Of a stretch of DNA of 64,000 nucleotides, positions 33,426 to 41,641 are shown piece after piece. Origin of the DNA: Streptomyces sp. HD. Its GTDB lineage: Bacteria > Actinomycetota > Actinomycetes > Streptomycetales > Streptomycetaceae. The notes below the pieces were generated by a model. That model was not told the DNA's origin and searched no databases. It saw only the letters and a list, made by a program, of their open reading frames with translations. The stretch is from NCBI RefSeq assembly GCF_028369295.1, contig NZ_JAQMYP010000006.1, positions 62,001 through 126,000 on the forward strand, read 5' to 3'. The first letter of the stretch is position 1; each line of letters starts with the position of its first letter. A program made the translations under genes and the position numbers.

Positions 33426-34918
33426 TGCGCTCCCCCCACGGGTGTGGTCGGCCAGTACTGGTCGTCCAGGCACCAGCGCCAGGTGCCGCCCTCCTGCCAG
33501 GCGGCGACCTTGCGCGCGACGGGCTGGTGCTGGGCACGGGTGGCGTGGAAGTCCATGCAGTATCCGGCCGTGTTGGCGAAGGCCAACAGATCGCCCGGTT
33601 CGGGGCGGTGGGGCAGGAAGACCGTACGGCGGGTGATCAGGTCGGACTCCAGGCACCGGCTGCCGAAGAGATGGACGGCGACCGGTTCGGCCCCGGCGAC
33701 CGGGCCGGTTCCCGGACCTGTGACCGCGCCTGCCGTGTCCCGGGGGATGACGAGGGGGTCCATCAGCACGCCGTGTTCCTCCAGCGCCACGTCGTCGGCC
33801 TTGGCCGCGAGCCGTACGGCAAGCGGGCCGCCGGTCTCCTGGTCGCGGACCTCCAGCACCTTGCCCAGCGTCACTCCGCACTGGTCGAGGAGTGCTCGGC
33901 CGGGTTCGGTGTGCAGGTCGTAGAGGTGCTCCAGGAGCAGCGCGGCCAGAGGGCGGCCGTCCATGGACGTGGCCGGGTGCGAGAGCAGTTCGTCGAGGTA
34001 GCGGGCTCCGGCGACCGGACGGTGAGCGGGGTACAGGCCGAGCGTGCCGCGCAGGGTGCCGGCCTCGCTGCGCAGTCCGTAGCCGTGACCGCCGTAGGTC
34101 AGGGGCGGGCGGGTGCCCAGTACGGCCTCGGTGAGTTCGGTCGTGTACCGGTCCCACTGTCCGCCGTCGGCAAGGTAGTCGACGCCGAATCCGCCGCCGA
34201 TGTCGACGGCCCGGGGCCTGAGCCCCCGTCGGCGGCACTCCTCCAGCATGCGAAGACAGCCTTCGAGCGCCGTAGCCTTCTCGGTGAGGCTCGTCGTGTC
34301 CAGGTGGTAGGCCACGCCGAGCAGGTCGACCACGTCGGTGTGCCGCTCGACGGCCTCCAGCAGGGGGCCCGACTCCCCCGCCGCGGTGCCGAATCGGCTG
34401 CGTCTGCTCAGTACCCGTACGCCGGACGTCTCGAAGCCCGACAGCCGCAGCAGGATGCGAGCCCTGGGCAGCGTGTGTTTGCGTATCAGCGTGGCGAGTT
34501 GGTCCAGTTCGCCGCGCGTGTCCAGGCTGACGGTGACCGAGGTCCGGGCCGCCAGCCACAGGAACTCCGGGTTCTTCGGGCCGGTGGCGGTGATCCGGTC
34601 AGGGGTGAAGCCGGCGCCCAGGGCGTGTTGCAGTTCCCCCAGCGATGCGACGTCCACGCCGGCGTCGGTGGCGGCGAGCCGCCGCAGCAGGGCGCTGGAG
34701 CGGTTGGCCTTGTGGGCGAAGAACACCTGGCCGGCCAGGTGGTGCTTGCCGTACACGGAGCGGAACTGCCGGAGATTGTCGACGAGTTGGTCCGGCACGA
34801 CCAGGTTCAGCGGAGACCCGAGACCGTCGGTGAGCGTGTGCAGCAGATCCGGGGCGTCCAGTAACGAGCGCAGCCGCGCTGCCAGCCGCGGTGCGAGATA
34901 CAGGGGCTGCCCGCCCAT
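33422..34918 (-). CDS. Y4yA-type fold-III PLP enzyme (amino acid decarboxylase-like)
   Basis: Protein of 498 residues related to diaminopimelate/ornithine decarboxylases, closest in my judgement to the Y4yA family of unknown function. PLP-binding Lys70 is in FFAHKANRS, the phosphate loop is VDIGGGFGVDY, and near the C-terminus GSRCLESD keeps the C-x-x-x-D pattern used across the dimer interface. It leads the operon and overlaps the SbnA-like gene by 4 nt. ATG 34918 has GGGAGGG about 8 nt upstream. In staphyloferrin B synthesis SbnA works with the decarboxylase SbnH, a loose parallel. No SbnB or NIS synthetase is present here, so another product is likely. Confidence 0.88.
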   Translation of the reverse strand: MGGQPLYLAPRLAARLRSLLDAPDLLHTLTDGLGSPLNLVVPDQLVDNLRQFRSVYGKHHLAGQVFFAHKANRSSALLRRLAATDAGVDVASLGELQHALGAGFTPDRITATGPKNPEFLWLAARTSVTVSLDTRGELDQLATLIRKHTLPRARILLRLSGFETSGVRVLSRRSRFGTAAGESGPLLEAVERHTDVVDLLGVAYHLDTTSLTEKATALEGCLRMLEECRRRGLRPRAVDIGGGFGVDYLADGGQWDRYTTELTEAVLGTRPPLTYGGHGYGLRSEAGTLRGTLGLYPAHRPVAGARYLDELLSHPATSMDGRPLAALLLEHLYDLHTEPGRALLDQCGVTLGKVLEVRDQETGGPLAVRLAAKADDVALEEHGVLMDPLVIPRDTAGAVTGPGTGPVAGAEPVAVHLFGSRCLESDLITRRTVFLPHRPEPGDLLAFANTAGYCMDFHATRAQHQPVARKVAAWQEGGTWRWCLDDQYWPTTPVGGAQ

Positions 34919-35117
34919 GCACGGACCCTCCCAGCGCTTCGGGCCCGACATCCCGGGCGCAGCCGACCACTCCCCGCGGTTCGCCGTATAGCTGCTTCCC
35001 TTCCCCCGCGGTGTTTACGCCCCGTACCTGCACTCCTGGGCGGTACGTGAACAGGTGGGCCGAAAATCACCGCTGTCCGACGACCGGCCGCGCACGGGGT
35101 CCGGAGGCGCTCATTCC

Positions 35118-35699
35118 GTGGTAGGGACACTCCAGTTGACGCCATCGACGGCTGGGGGCGCGGTGTTCGGCAGGCGGACGGCGGGGGCGGTTGTCATGGT
35201 GGTGGCCGCGGTGCTGGGGCCGGCCGGCTGCTCCTTCGAAGGGGACGGCAGCGCGGTGGAGCCGACGGATGCGGCGGCCGGCAGCCCGCCCGCCGCATCC
35301 GGCTCGGCGCCCTCTTCGGCACCGCCTCCGGCCTCCCCGGCCCCCTCGCCGGTCCCCGTCACCGGACCGGACCAGAAGCTGGTGACCATGGAGGTCACCG
35401 GTGGTTTCGCCGGGGTGCACCAGGAGGTGACCCTACGGGGCGACGGCACCATACACACCGCCGACAAGGGCGAACGTACTGTGCGCCGTACCGACACGGC
35501 CCAGTTCACCGAGCTGCGTACGCTGCTCGGCGATCCGGCCCTGGACGATGTCGCCGACCTCACGAAGAACACGGAGGCGGCGGACCTGTTCCAGTACACG
35601 CTCCGGTTCGACGGCCGTACGGTGATGACCGACCGCTCCACCGATGAGCCCGCCCTCGGCCGGCTCATCGACGCCCTGCGCGCATGGCTGCCGAAGTGA
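35118..35699 (+). CDS. secreted lipoprotein of unknown function
   Basis: About 193 residues. The hydrophobic signal (TAGAVVMVVAAVLGPAGC) ends in a lipobox cysteine, followed by a Pro/Ala/Ser-rich spacer and a compact domain (KLVTMEVTGGFAGVHQEVTLRGDGTIHTADKGERTVRRT) like a small protealysin-inhibitor-type fold. That fold is a guess only. GTG 35118 has GGAGG at a long 10-nt spacing; GTG 35163 would give a more normal signal length. It diverges from the PLP operon across about 200 nt. Confidence 0.75.
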   Translation: MVGTLQLTPSTAGGAVFGRRTAGAVVMVVAAVLGPAGCSFEGDGSAVEPTDAAAGSPPAASGSAPSSAPPPASPAPSPVPVTGPDQKLVTMEVTGGFAGVHQEVTLRGDGTIHTADKGERTVRRTDTAQFTELRTLLGDPALDDVADLTKNTEAADLFQYTLRFDGRTVMTDRSTDEPALGRLIDALRAWLPK

Positions 35700-35717
35700 C
35701 GCCCCGGGCAGGCCCGC

Positions 35718-36128
35718 TCAGCGGCCCTCTCCGGCGATGTTGACCATCCAGGTGATGCCGAAGCGGTCCGTACACATGCCGAAGACGTCGCCCCACATCT
35801 GCTTGTCCAGCGGCACGGTCACATGGGCGCCCTCGGACAGCTTCTCCCAGTAGCCGCGCAGTTCGGCCTCGTCGTCGCCGCTCAGGCTCACGGAGAAGTT
35901 GTTGCCGGGGTTGTGGTCGTCCGTCGGGGTGTCGGCGCCCATGAGGGTGAAGTCGCTGGGGGTCTCCAGCATGCCGTGCATGATCTTGTCGGCCATGGGG
36001 GTGTCCTTCTGGCCGAAATCACCGTAGGTGTTGAGCGTCAGGGTGCCGCCCAGGACCTCCTGGTAGAACTCCATCGCCTGGCGGGCGTCGCCGGCGAAGG
36101 TGATGTAGGGGTTGAGACGCGTGGCCAT
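35718..36128 (-). CDS. VOC-family protein (PhnB/YjdN-like)
   Basis: Glyoxalase/bleomycin-resistance fold protein of 136 residues of the PhnB/3-demethylubiquinone-methyltransferase-like type. It has LNPYITFAGDARQAMEFYQEVLGG at the start, KIMHGMLETPSDFTLMGADTP in the middle and WGDVFGMCTDRFGITWMVN at the end. No substrate can be inferred. ATG 36128 has GGAGG upstream. It is convergent with the lipoprotein gene (18-nt gap). Confidence 0.93.
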   Translation of the reverse strand: MATRLNPYITFAGDARQAMEFYQEVLGGTLTLNTYGDFGQKDTPMADKIMHGMLETPSDFTLMGADTPTDDHNPGNNFSVSLSGDDEAELRGYWEKLSEGAHVTVPLDKQMWGDVFGMCTDRFGITWMVNIAGEGR

Positions 36129-36228
36129 GAATCCTCCAGGAACGGGGCTGGAAGCCGACTCCAAGGAAGGTAGCGCGGGCCACTGACAACGGCCCGCGCA
36201 CACGTCCACATGGCTCACGCGCCGTCGG

Positions 36229-38127
36229 CTACAGGGTGCGCTCCAGCCGGTCCGCCACCAGCTTCACGAACCGGGCGGGGTCCTTGGGCTGACCGCCCTC
36301 GGCGAGCACCGCCAGCGTGTGCAGCAGTTCGGCGGACTCGGCGAGCCCCGAGCGGTCCTCGCGCTCCCGGTACGCCTGGTGGAGGCCCTTCACCAGCAGG
36401 TGACCGGGGTTGAGCTCCAGGATCCGCTTGGTGCGCGGCACCTCCTGGCCCATCGCCCGGTACATGTTCTCCAGGGCCGGCGTCAGATCGTGCGCGTCGG
36501 AGACGACGCAGGCCGGGGATACGGTGAGCCGCGCCGACAGCCGCACCTCCTTGATGTCCTCGTCCAGCTGCTCCTGCATCCAGCCGAGCAGACCGGCGTA
36601 CTCCTCGGCCTGCTTCTCCCGCTCCCCGTCGGCCTTCTCGTCGCCCTCGGTGTCGAGGTCGATCTCGCCCTTGGCGACGGACCGCAGCTTCTTGCCCTCG
36701 TACTCGCCGACGGTGTCGACCCACACCTCGTCGACGGCGTCGGTGAGCAGCAGGACCTCGATGCCCTTGTCCCGGAACGCCTCCATGTGCGGGGAGTTCT
36801 CGATGCTCTGCCGGGACTCGCCGGTGATGTAGTAGATGTCGTCCTGGCCGTCCTTCATGCGCTCCACGTACTGCGCGAGCGTGGTCGGCTCGTCGTCGGA
36901 GTGGGTGGTCGCGAACGAGGCGACGGCGAGGATGGCCTCGCGGTTCTCGGAGTCGGTGACCAGGCCCTCCTTGAGGACGGTGCCGAACTCCCGCCAGAAC
37001 GTGCCGTAGCGGTCGCTGTCCTTGGTCATGAACTCCTTGACCGTGGACAGGACCTTCTTGGTCAGCCGGCGCTGCATCATCCGGATGTGCCGGTCCTGCT
37101 GGAGGATCTCGCGGGAGACGTTGAGCGAGAGGTCGGCCGCGTCGACGACGCCCTTGACGAAGCGCAGGTAGGGCGGCAGCAGCGCCTCGCAGTCGTCCAT
37201 GATGAAGACGCGCTTCACATAGAGCTGGACGCCGCGCTTGAAGTCCCGGGTGAACAGGTCGTGCGGGGCGTGCGAGGGCACGAAGAGCAGGGCCTGGTAC
37301 TCGAAGGTGCCCTCCGCCTGGAGGCGGATCGTCTCCAGGGGTTCGCGCCAGTCGTGGCTGATGTGCTTGTAGAGCTCGTGGTACTCGTCGTCGGACACCT
37401 CGTCACGCGAACGCGCCCACAGGGCCTTCATCGAGTTCAGCGTCTCGGGCTCGGGCGTGGTGTCGCCGTCGCCGGTCTCCGGGACCATGCGGATCGGCCA
37501 GGTGATGAAGTCCGAGTAGCGCTTGATGATCTCCCTGACGGTCCAGGGGGAGGTGTAGTCGTGGAGCTGGTTCTCGGGGTCGGCGGGCTTGAGGTGGAGG
37601 GTGACGGACGTGCCCTGCGGCGCGTCGTCCACCGTCTCCAGCGTGTAGGTGGCCTCACCGCGCGACGTCCAGCGGGTGCCGTGGCCCTCACCGGCGCGCC
37701 GGGTCACCAGCGTCACTTCGTCCGCCACCATGAAGCCGGAGTAGAAGCCGACGCCGAACTGGCCGATGAGCCCCTCGGCCCCGGCCGCGTCCTGCGCTTC
37801 GCGCAGCTCCTTCAGGAACGTGGCCGTCCCCGAGTTGGCGATGGTGCCGATGAGCTTCCCGACCTCGTCGTACGACATCCCGATGCCGTTGTCCCGGACC
37901 GTGAGGGTGCGGGCCTCCTTGTCGAGGTCGATCCGGACGTGCAGATCGGTCACATCGGCGTCCAGGGTGTCGTCCCGCAGCTTCTCCAGGCGCAGCTTGT
38001 CCAGCGCGTCGGAGGCGTTGGAGACGAGCTCCCGCAGGAAGACATCCTTGTTCGAGTAGACCGAATGGATCATCAACTGGAGCAGCTGACGGGCCTCTAC
38101 CTGGAACTCAAACGTCTCGGTCGGCAT
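36229..38127 (-). CDS. htpG: Hsp90 family molecular chaperone HtpG
   Basis: ATP-dependent chaperone of 632 residues, full length for bacterial Hsp90. The N-terminal GHKL ATPase domain is intact: [14 protein letters not shown] with the catalytic Glu, [30 protein letters not shown] and GTSVTLHL. The middle domain ([37 protein letters not shown]) and the C-terminal dimerization part follow. The start is ATG 38127. No HspR-type (HAIR) repeat is evident upstream. Confidence 0.98.
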
Positions 38128-38243
38128 GGTTCGCGACTACCTCACAGGCTCAGTCACCGGAATGGGTCGCAGTCACTGTAAGACACGAGGTCAGCGCGGA
38201 GTGCGGCGGTTCGGGAAGGAGTCCGGCCCGGGCGGGGGGCGAT

Positions 38244-38960
38244 TCAGGCGAGATGGGCGAAGACGACCAGGTTCGCGGTGTAGTCCCTGGCCTGGCGGTC
38301 GTAGTCCCCGGCGCAGGTGATGAGCCGGACCAGGCTCCGGGAGGTGTCGCCGTACACGCGTCTGCTGGGGAAGGTGTTCTTGTCGAACGTCTCCACGCTG
38401 TCGATCACGAAGGCCGCGCTGCGCCCGTCCGCCCTCAGCACCTGGAAGCTGTCGCCCTGCTCCAGCTCGCTCAGTCTCGCGAACACCGCGGGGGACGTCG
38501 CCGTGTCCACGTGCCCGGCGATGATCGACGTGCCCGGCTCGCCGGGGGACGCGCCCTTGGCGTACCAGCCCACGAGGTTGGTGTTGTGGGCCGGTGGGGG
38601 TTCGAGCTGGCCCGTACCGCCGATGGCGAGGTCGGTGAAGGGCGCGCTGACGGCGATCTTGGGGATGAGCAGCCGGAGCGGCCGGGCCCGCGGCAGATGC
38701 TCGCCCTCGGTCTGTCGGTCGGGCGGGGCGGACCGGGCCGTCGAGGGGGCGGACGACTCGACCGCCGGTGCGGCGTGGGGGGCACGGCCGGCTCCGGGTG
38801 TGTCGGTGTCGCGACCGGACATGGTCACGACCAGGACGACGGCGGCGACCGCGCTCCAGAACATCGTCACGGCCGTACGTCTTGTCCGCCGTGAGGTCGC
38901 GGAGCCGTCGCAGGGAAAGGCCGGGTCGGCATCGGGGGGCGAGGGAGGGCCGGCGGCCAT
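38244..38960 (-). CDS. class F sortase
   Basis: Membrane-anchored transpeptidase of 238 residues. One N-terminal membrane helix (about 30-46), a Pro/Ala-rich linker, then the sortase barrel. The catalytic triad is visible: His150 in IIAGHVDT, Cys216 in LITCAG and an Arg at 222 or 225 (DYDRQARDYTANLVVFA). This short actinobacterial form is class F. The start is ATG 38960 with a GAGGTGG site. It is downstream of, and co-directional with, a secreted Asp/His-rich protein with a sorting-signal-like C-terminus, its likely partner. Confidence 0.93.
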   Translation of the reverse strand: MAAGPPSPPDADPAFPCDGSATSRRTRRTAVTMFWSAVAAVVLVVTMSGRDTDTPGAGRAPHAAPAVESSAPSTARSAPPDRQTEGEHLPRARPLRLLIPKIAVSAPFTDLAIGGTGQLEPPPAHNTNLVGWYAKGASPGEPGTSIIAGHVDTATSPAVFARLSELEQGDSFQVLRADGRSAAFVIDSVETFDKNTFPSRRVYGDTSRSLVRLITCAGDYDRQARDYTANLVVFAHLA

Positions 38961-39076
38961 CGGAGCACCACCTCATTCAGGCATGGCTGTGGATACGGCG
39001 GGGGAAAGCGAGCGGGGCCGTCGCGACGTGGGGCGCACGTGCGACGGCCACAGCGGTTATGGCGTCCGGCATCGGG

Positions 39077-39616
39077 TCAGGCGACGGAGCCGGAGGCCTT
39101 CTTGCGGCGCATGGCGTACACACCGGTGCCCGCGACGGCCAGCGCGGCCAGACCACCGGCGGTGACACCCGGGTTGTCGGCGAGGCCGCCGCCACCGGTG
39201 TGCATGCCGCCGTGCGGCTTGCCATGGCCGCCGCCCCACGACTCCTCGTCGTTGTCACCGCCCCAGTCGTCCTTCTCGTGGTCGCCCTTCCACGAGTCGT
39301 CCTTGCCCTGCTCGTGGTCGCCACCCCAGGAGCCCTTGTCGTGGTCGCCGCCCCAGTCGTCCTCGTTGTTCACGAGGGCCAGCGCTCCGCCACCCGTGTG
39401 CATCCCGCCACGCGGACCGTCGTGCTTGCTTTCCTCGCCGTGCTCCTTGCTGTAGTCCTTGTCGTGTTCGTTGCCGGAGTCCTTGCCGTGCTCCTCGCCG
39501 TGGGAGGAGCTGTCTTCCTGGTCCCAGTCACCTGCCGTGACGGCGTAGGCGGCGGGGGCGATCGCCAAGGCGGCCGTGGCCGTCGCGGTGGCGAGCAGCA
39601 TACGGACAGAGCGCAT
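39077..39616 (-). CDS. secreted Asp/His/Gly-rich repeat wall protein
   Basis: Low-complexity protein of 179 residues. An N-terminal signal peptide (LLATATATAALAIAPAAYA) is followed by a hydrophilic core rich in Asp, His, Lys, Glu and Gly, with repeats of the kind WGGDHDKGSWGGDHEQGK. Two near-identical GGMHTGGGxLA motifs bracket the core. The C-terminus is a hydrophobic helix (VTAGGLAALAVAGTGVYAM) and a RRKK tail, the layout of a sortase substrate. No standard LPxTG is present; HTGGG-type sequence stands where the signal should be. It sits directly upstream of the class F sortase. Confidence 0.8.
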   Translation of the reverse strand: MRSVRMLLATATATAALAIAPAAYAVTAGDWDQEDSSSHGEEHGKDSGNEHDKDYSKEHGEESKHDGPRGGMHTGGGALALVNNEDDWGGDHDKGSWGGDHEQGKDDSWKGDHEKDDWGGDNDEESWGGGHGKPHGGMHTGGGGLADNPGVTAGGLAALAVAGTGVYAMRRKKASGSVA

Positions 39617-39918
39617 AGGTGAGTCCTTCCGTCATGGCCTGGGTGGCTGACACGTCATCACCACTGGTGCCAGACCTTGACGTGATCCACCGTCAGCCAT
39701 TCCTCCCGGACGCACCATTCGGAGCGATCACACGGGTTACGGCCACACCCCTACGGCCCTGCGGCCTGCCCCGCGCGTGTGGATGACCGCGCGGCGAGGT
39801 TTACGCCGCCCGGAAGTGGTGAGGCGCGTGGGATGTCTCAGCACATCCACGCAGCCGTCACCTCCGTCAGACCCGCACGCGATCGCGTGGGCTTCCCGCG
39901 CGGCGCCCAGGGGGCCGT
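39617..39918. other. 302-nt intergenic region between divergent genes
   Basis: Non-coding region between the wall protein (minus) and the acyltransferase (plus). It contains short imperfect dyads but no conserved box, RNA gene or ORF with coding character that I can support. Confidence 0.5.
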
Positions 39919-41016
39919 GTGGTGAGCGCGGGCACAAAGGCCGCTCCCGGCCGTGCCACGGCCGCGCCGCCCAGGCCCGCCAAGGAGCGGGACGCGTTCT
40001 TCGACAACGCCAAGTACGCGGCGATCGTGCTGGTGGCGGTGGGTCATGCGTGGGAGCCGCTGCGGGACGGCAGCCGGTTCGTCACCGCCATGTACATGCT
40101 TGTGTACGCCTTCCATATGCCCGCATTCATCATCATTTCCGGCTATTTCTCGCGCGGCTTCGACGGCCGTCCGGAACGCCTCAAACGCCTGGTGACCGGG
40201 CTCTTCATCCCCTATGTCGTCTTCGAAACGGCATACACCCTTTTCACCCGGTGGACCGACCAGGAGCCGGACCGCCCGGTCAGCCTGCTGGACCCGCTGT
40301 ATCTGACCTGGTTCCTGGCAGCACTGTTCCTGTGGCGGCTGACCACCCCGCTGTGGCTGCGGGTGCGCATGCCGCTGGCGCTCGCGCTGGCCGTGGCGAT
40401 GCTGGCCACCGTCTCGTCGTCCATCGGCAGTGATCTCGATCTGCAGCGCACCCTGCAGTTCCTGCCGTACTTCGTGCTGGGTCTGCTGCTGAAGCCGGAG
40501 CACTTCCGGCTGGTCAGGCGTCGTGCTGTGCGGATCGCGGCCGTCCCCGTGTTCGCGGGTGCGTTCGTGGTGGCGTACTGGGCGGTGCCGCGGATGACGG
40601 GCGGCTGGTTCTACCACCGCGAAAGCGCCGAGCAGCTGGGCGCGCCCGCGTGGTACGGGGTGGTGATGACGCCGGTCCTGTTCGTCTGCTCGCTGGTGCT
40701 GGTGGTCTACTTCCTCTCCTGGGTGCCCGGGCGGCGGATGTGGTGCACGGTGCTGGGAACGGGCACGCTGTACGGCTACCTGCTGCACGGCTTCCTCGCG
40801 CAGGGCGCCAAGTACTGGGGCTGGTACGACCCCGCCTGGATCCACCGGCCGCTCGGCGCGCTCGCCGTCACCGTCGTGGCCGCCGTGATCGTGACGCTGC
40901 TGTGCACACCGCCCGTGCGGCGTGCCCTGCGCTTCGTGGTGGAGCCGGATCCGAGATGGCTGTTCCGGCGGGAGTCGGGGGAAGCAGGCCGGGACCGGGT
41001 CGCCGTACCCGGGTGA
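39919..41016 (+). CDS. acyltransferase-3 family membrane protein
   Basis: Integral membrane O-acyltransferase-like protein of 365 residues with about ten helices. The family signature is at the N-terminus (FFDNAKYAAIVLVAVGHAWEPL), with the conserved H at VGHAW and the following AFHMPAFIIISGYFSRGF. Such proteins acetylate or succinylate sugars on the cell surface or on secondary metabolites. Close GTG codons at 39919 and 39922 are both possible starts. Substrate unknown; no glycan genes are adjacent. Confidence 0.9.
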   Translation: MVSAGTKAAPGRATAAPPRPAKERDAFFDNAKYAAIVLVAVGHAWEPLRDGSRFVTAMYMLVYAFHMPAFIIISGYFSRGFDGRPERLKRLVTGLFIPYVVFETAYTLFTRWTDQEPDRPVSLLDPLYLTWFLAALFLWRLTTPLWLRVRMPLALALAVAMLATVSSSIGSDLDLQRTLQFLPYFVLGLLLKPEHFRLVRRRAVRIAAVPVFAGAFVVAYWAVPRMTGGWFYHRESAEQLGAPAWYGVVMTPVLFVCSLVLVVYFLSWVPGRRMWCTVLGTGTLYGYLLHGFLAQGAKYWGWYDPAWIHRPLGALAVTVVAAVIVTLLCTPPVRRALRFVVEPDPRWLFRRESGEAGRDRVAVPG

Positions 41017-41025
41017 CGTCCCCCG

Positions 41026-41622
41026 TCAGGGCTCGCTCACGAGTCCGGCCATGTGCGCGGTGACGGTGTCGAGGATGTCGTTCCAGGCGGCCTCGTCGCC
41101 GAGCACGAGGTAGTTGAGGGTCAGTCCGTCGGTCATGGCGGCCAGGTAGCGGGCCAGGACGGGGGCGGGAACACGCAGGCGCAGGCCCATGGTCTGCCGC
41201 AGCTGATCGATGAGGTCGGCGTACGTCTCGGCGTACAGCTCGTACTGCCGTCGGGCCAGATGCTCGAATCCGGGCCGGCGCAGTGCGTACTGGGTCAGCT
41301 CGTAGGTGAGCATGTGCTCGTCGGGGTGGGCGCGCACATGGTCCCAGTACGCCTGGAAGCCGGCCCGGACGGTCTCCTCCAGGGTGGCCCGGGGCCGTAG
41401 GGCGTCCTGCACCACCGTCACATAGTGGCCGGTGATGGTCGTGATGACGGATTCGATCAGCTCCTGCTTGGAGTCGAAGCAGTAGTGGAAGACGCTCAGC
41501 GAGACGCCTGCCTCGGCGGCGATGGACCGGGTCGTCGTGTTGGGTACGCCGTCCCGGGCCATCGCCCTGATCGCCGCCTCGGTGAGCTGTCGCCGCCGCT
41601 CGGCGGACGGCAACCGTGCCAT
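41026..41622 (-). CDS. TetR-family transcriptional regulator
   Basis: Repressor-type protein of 198 residues. N-terminal helix-turn-helix (LTEAAIRAMARDGVPNTTTRSIAAEAGVSLSVFHYCFDSKQELI) and an all-helical ligand domain. It starts at ATG 41622 after GAGAGGGA and lies 19 nt downstream of the dipeptidase-like gene, so both are probably on one transcript. The 15-bp dyad upstream of that gene (43751-43765) is a reasonable autoregulatory operator. Inducer unknown. Confidence 0.93.
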   Translation of the reverse strand: MARLPSAERRRQLTEAAIRAMARDGVPNTTTRSIAAEAGVSLSVFHYCFDSKQELIESVITTITGHYVTVVQDALRPRATLEETVRAGFQAYWDHVRAHPDEHMLTYELTQYALRRPGFEHLARRQYELYAETYADLIDQLRQTMGLRLRVPAPVLARYLAAMTDGLTLNYLVLGDEAAWNDILDTVTAHMAGLVSEP

Positions 41623-41641
41623 GGAGTCCCTCTCGTGGGTG

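Noticed and set aside
33426-34559. Extending the SbnA-rhodanese gene upstream to 34559
   Set aside because: The added sequence is the shadow of the Y4yA-like gene; the GTG at 33425 precedes the family's normal start and overlaps the upstream stop.
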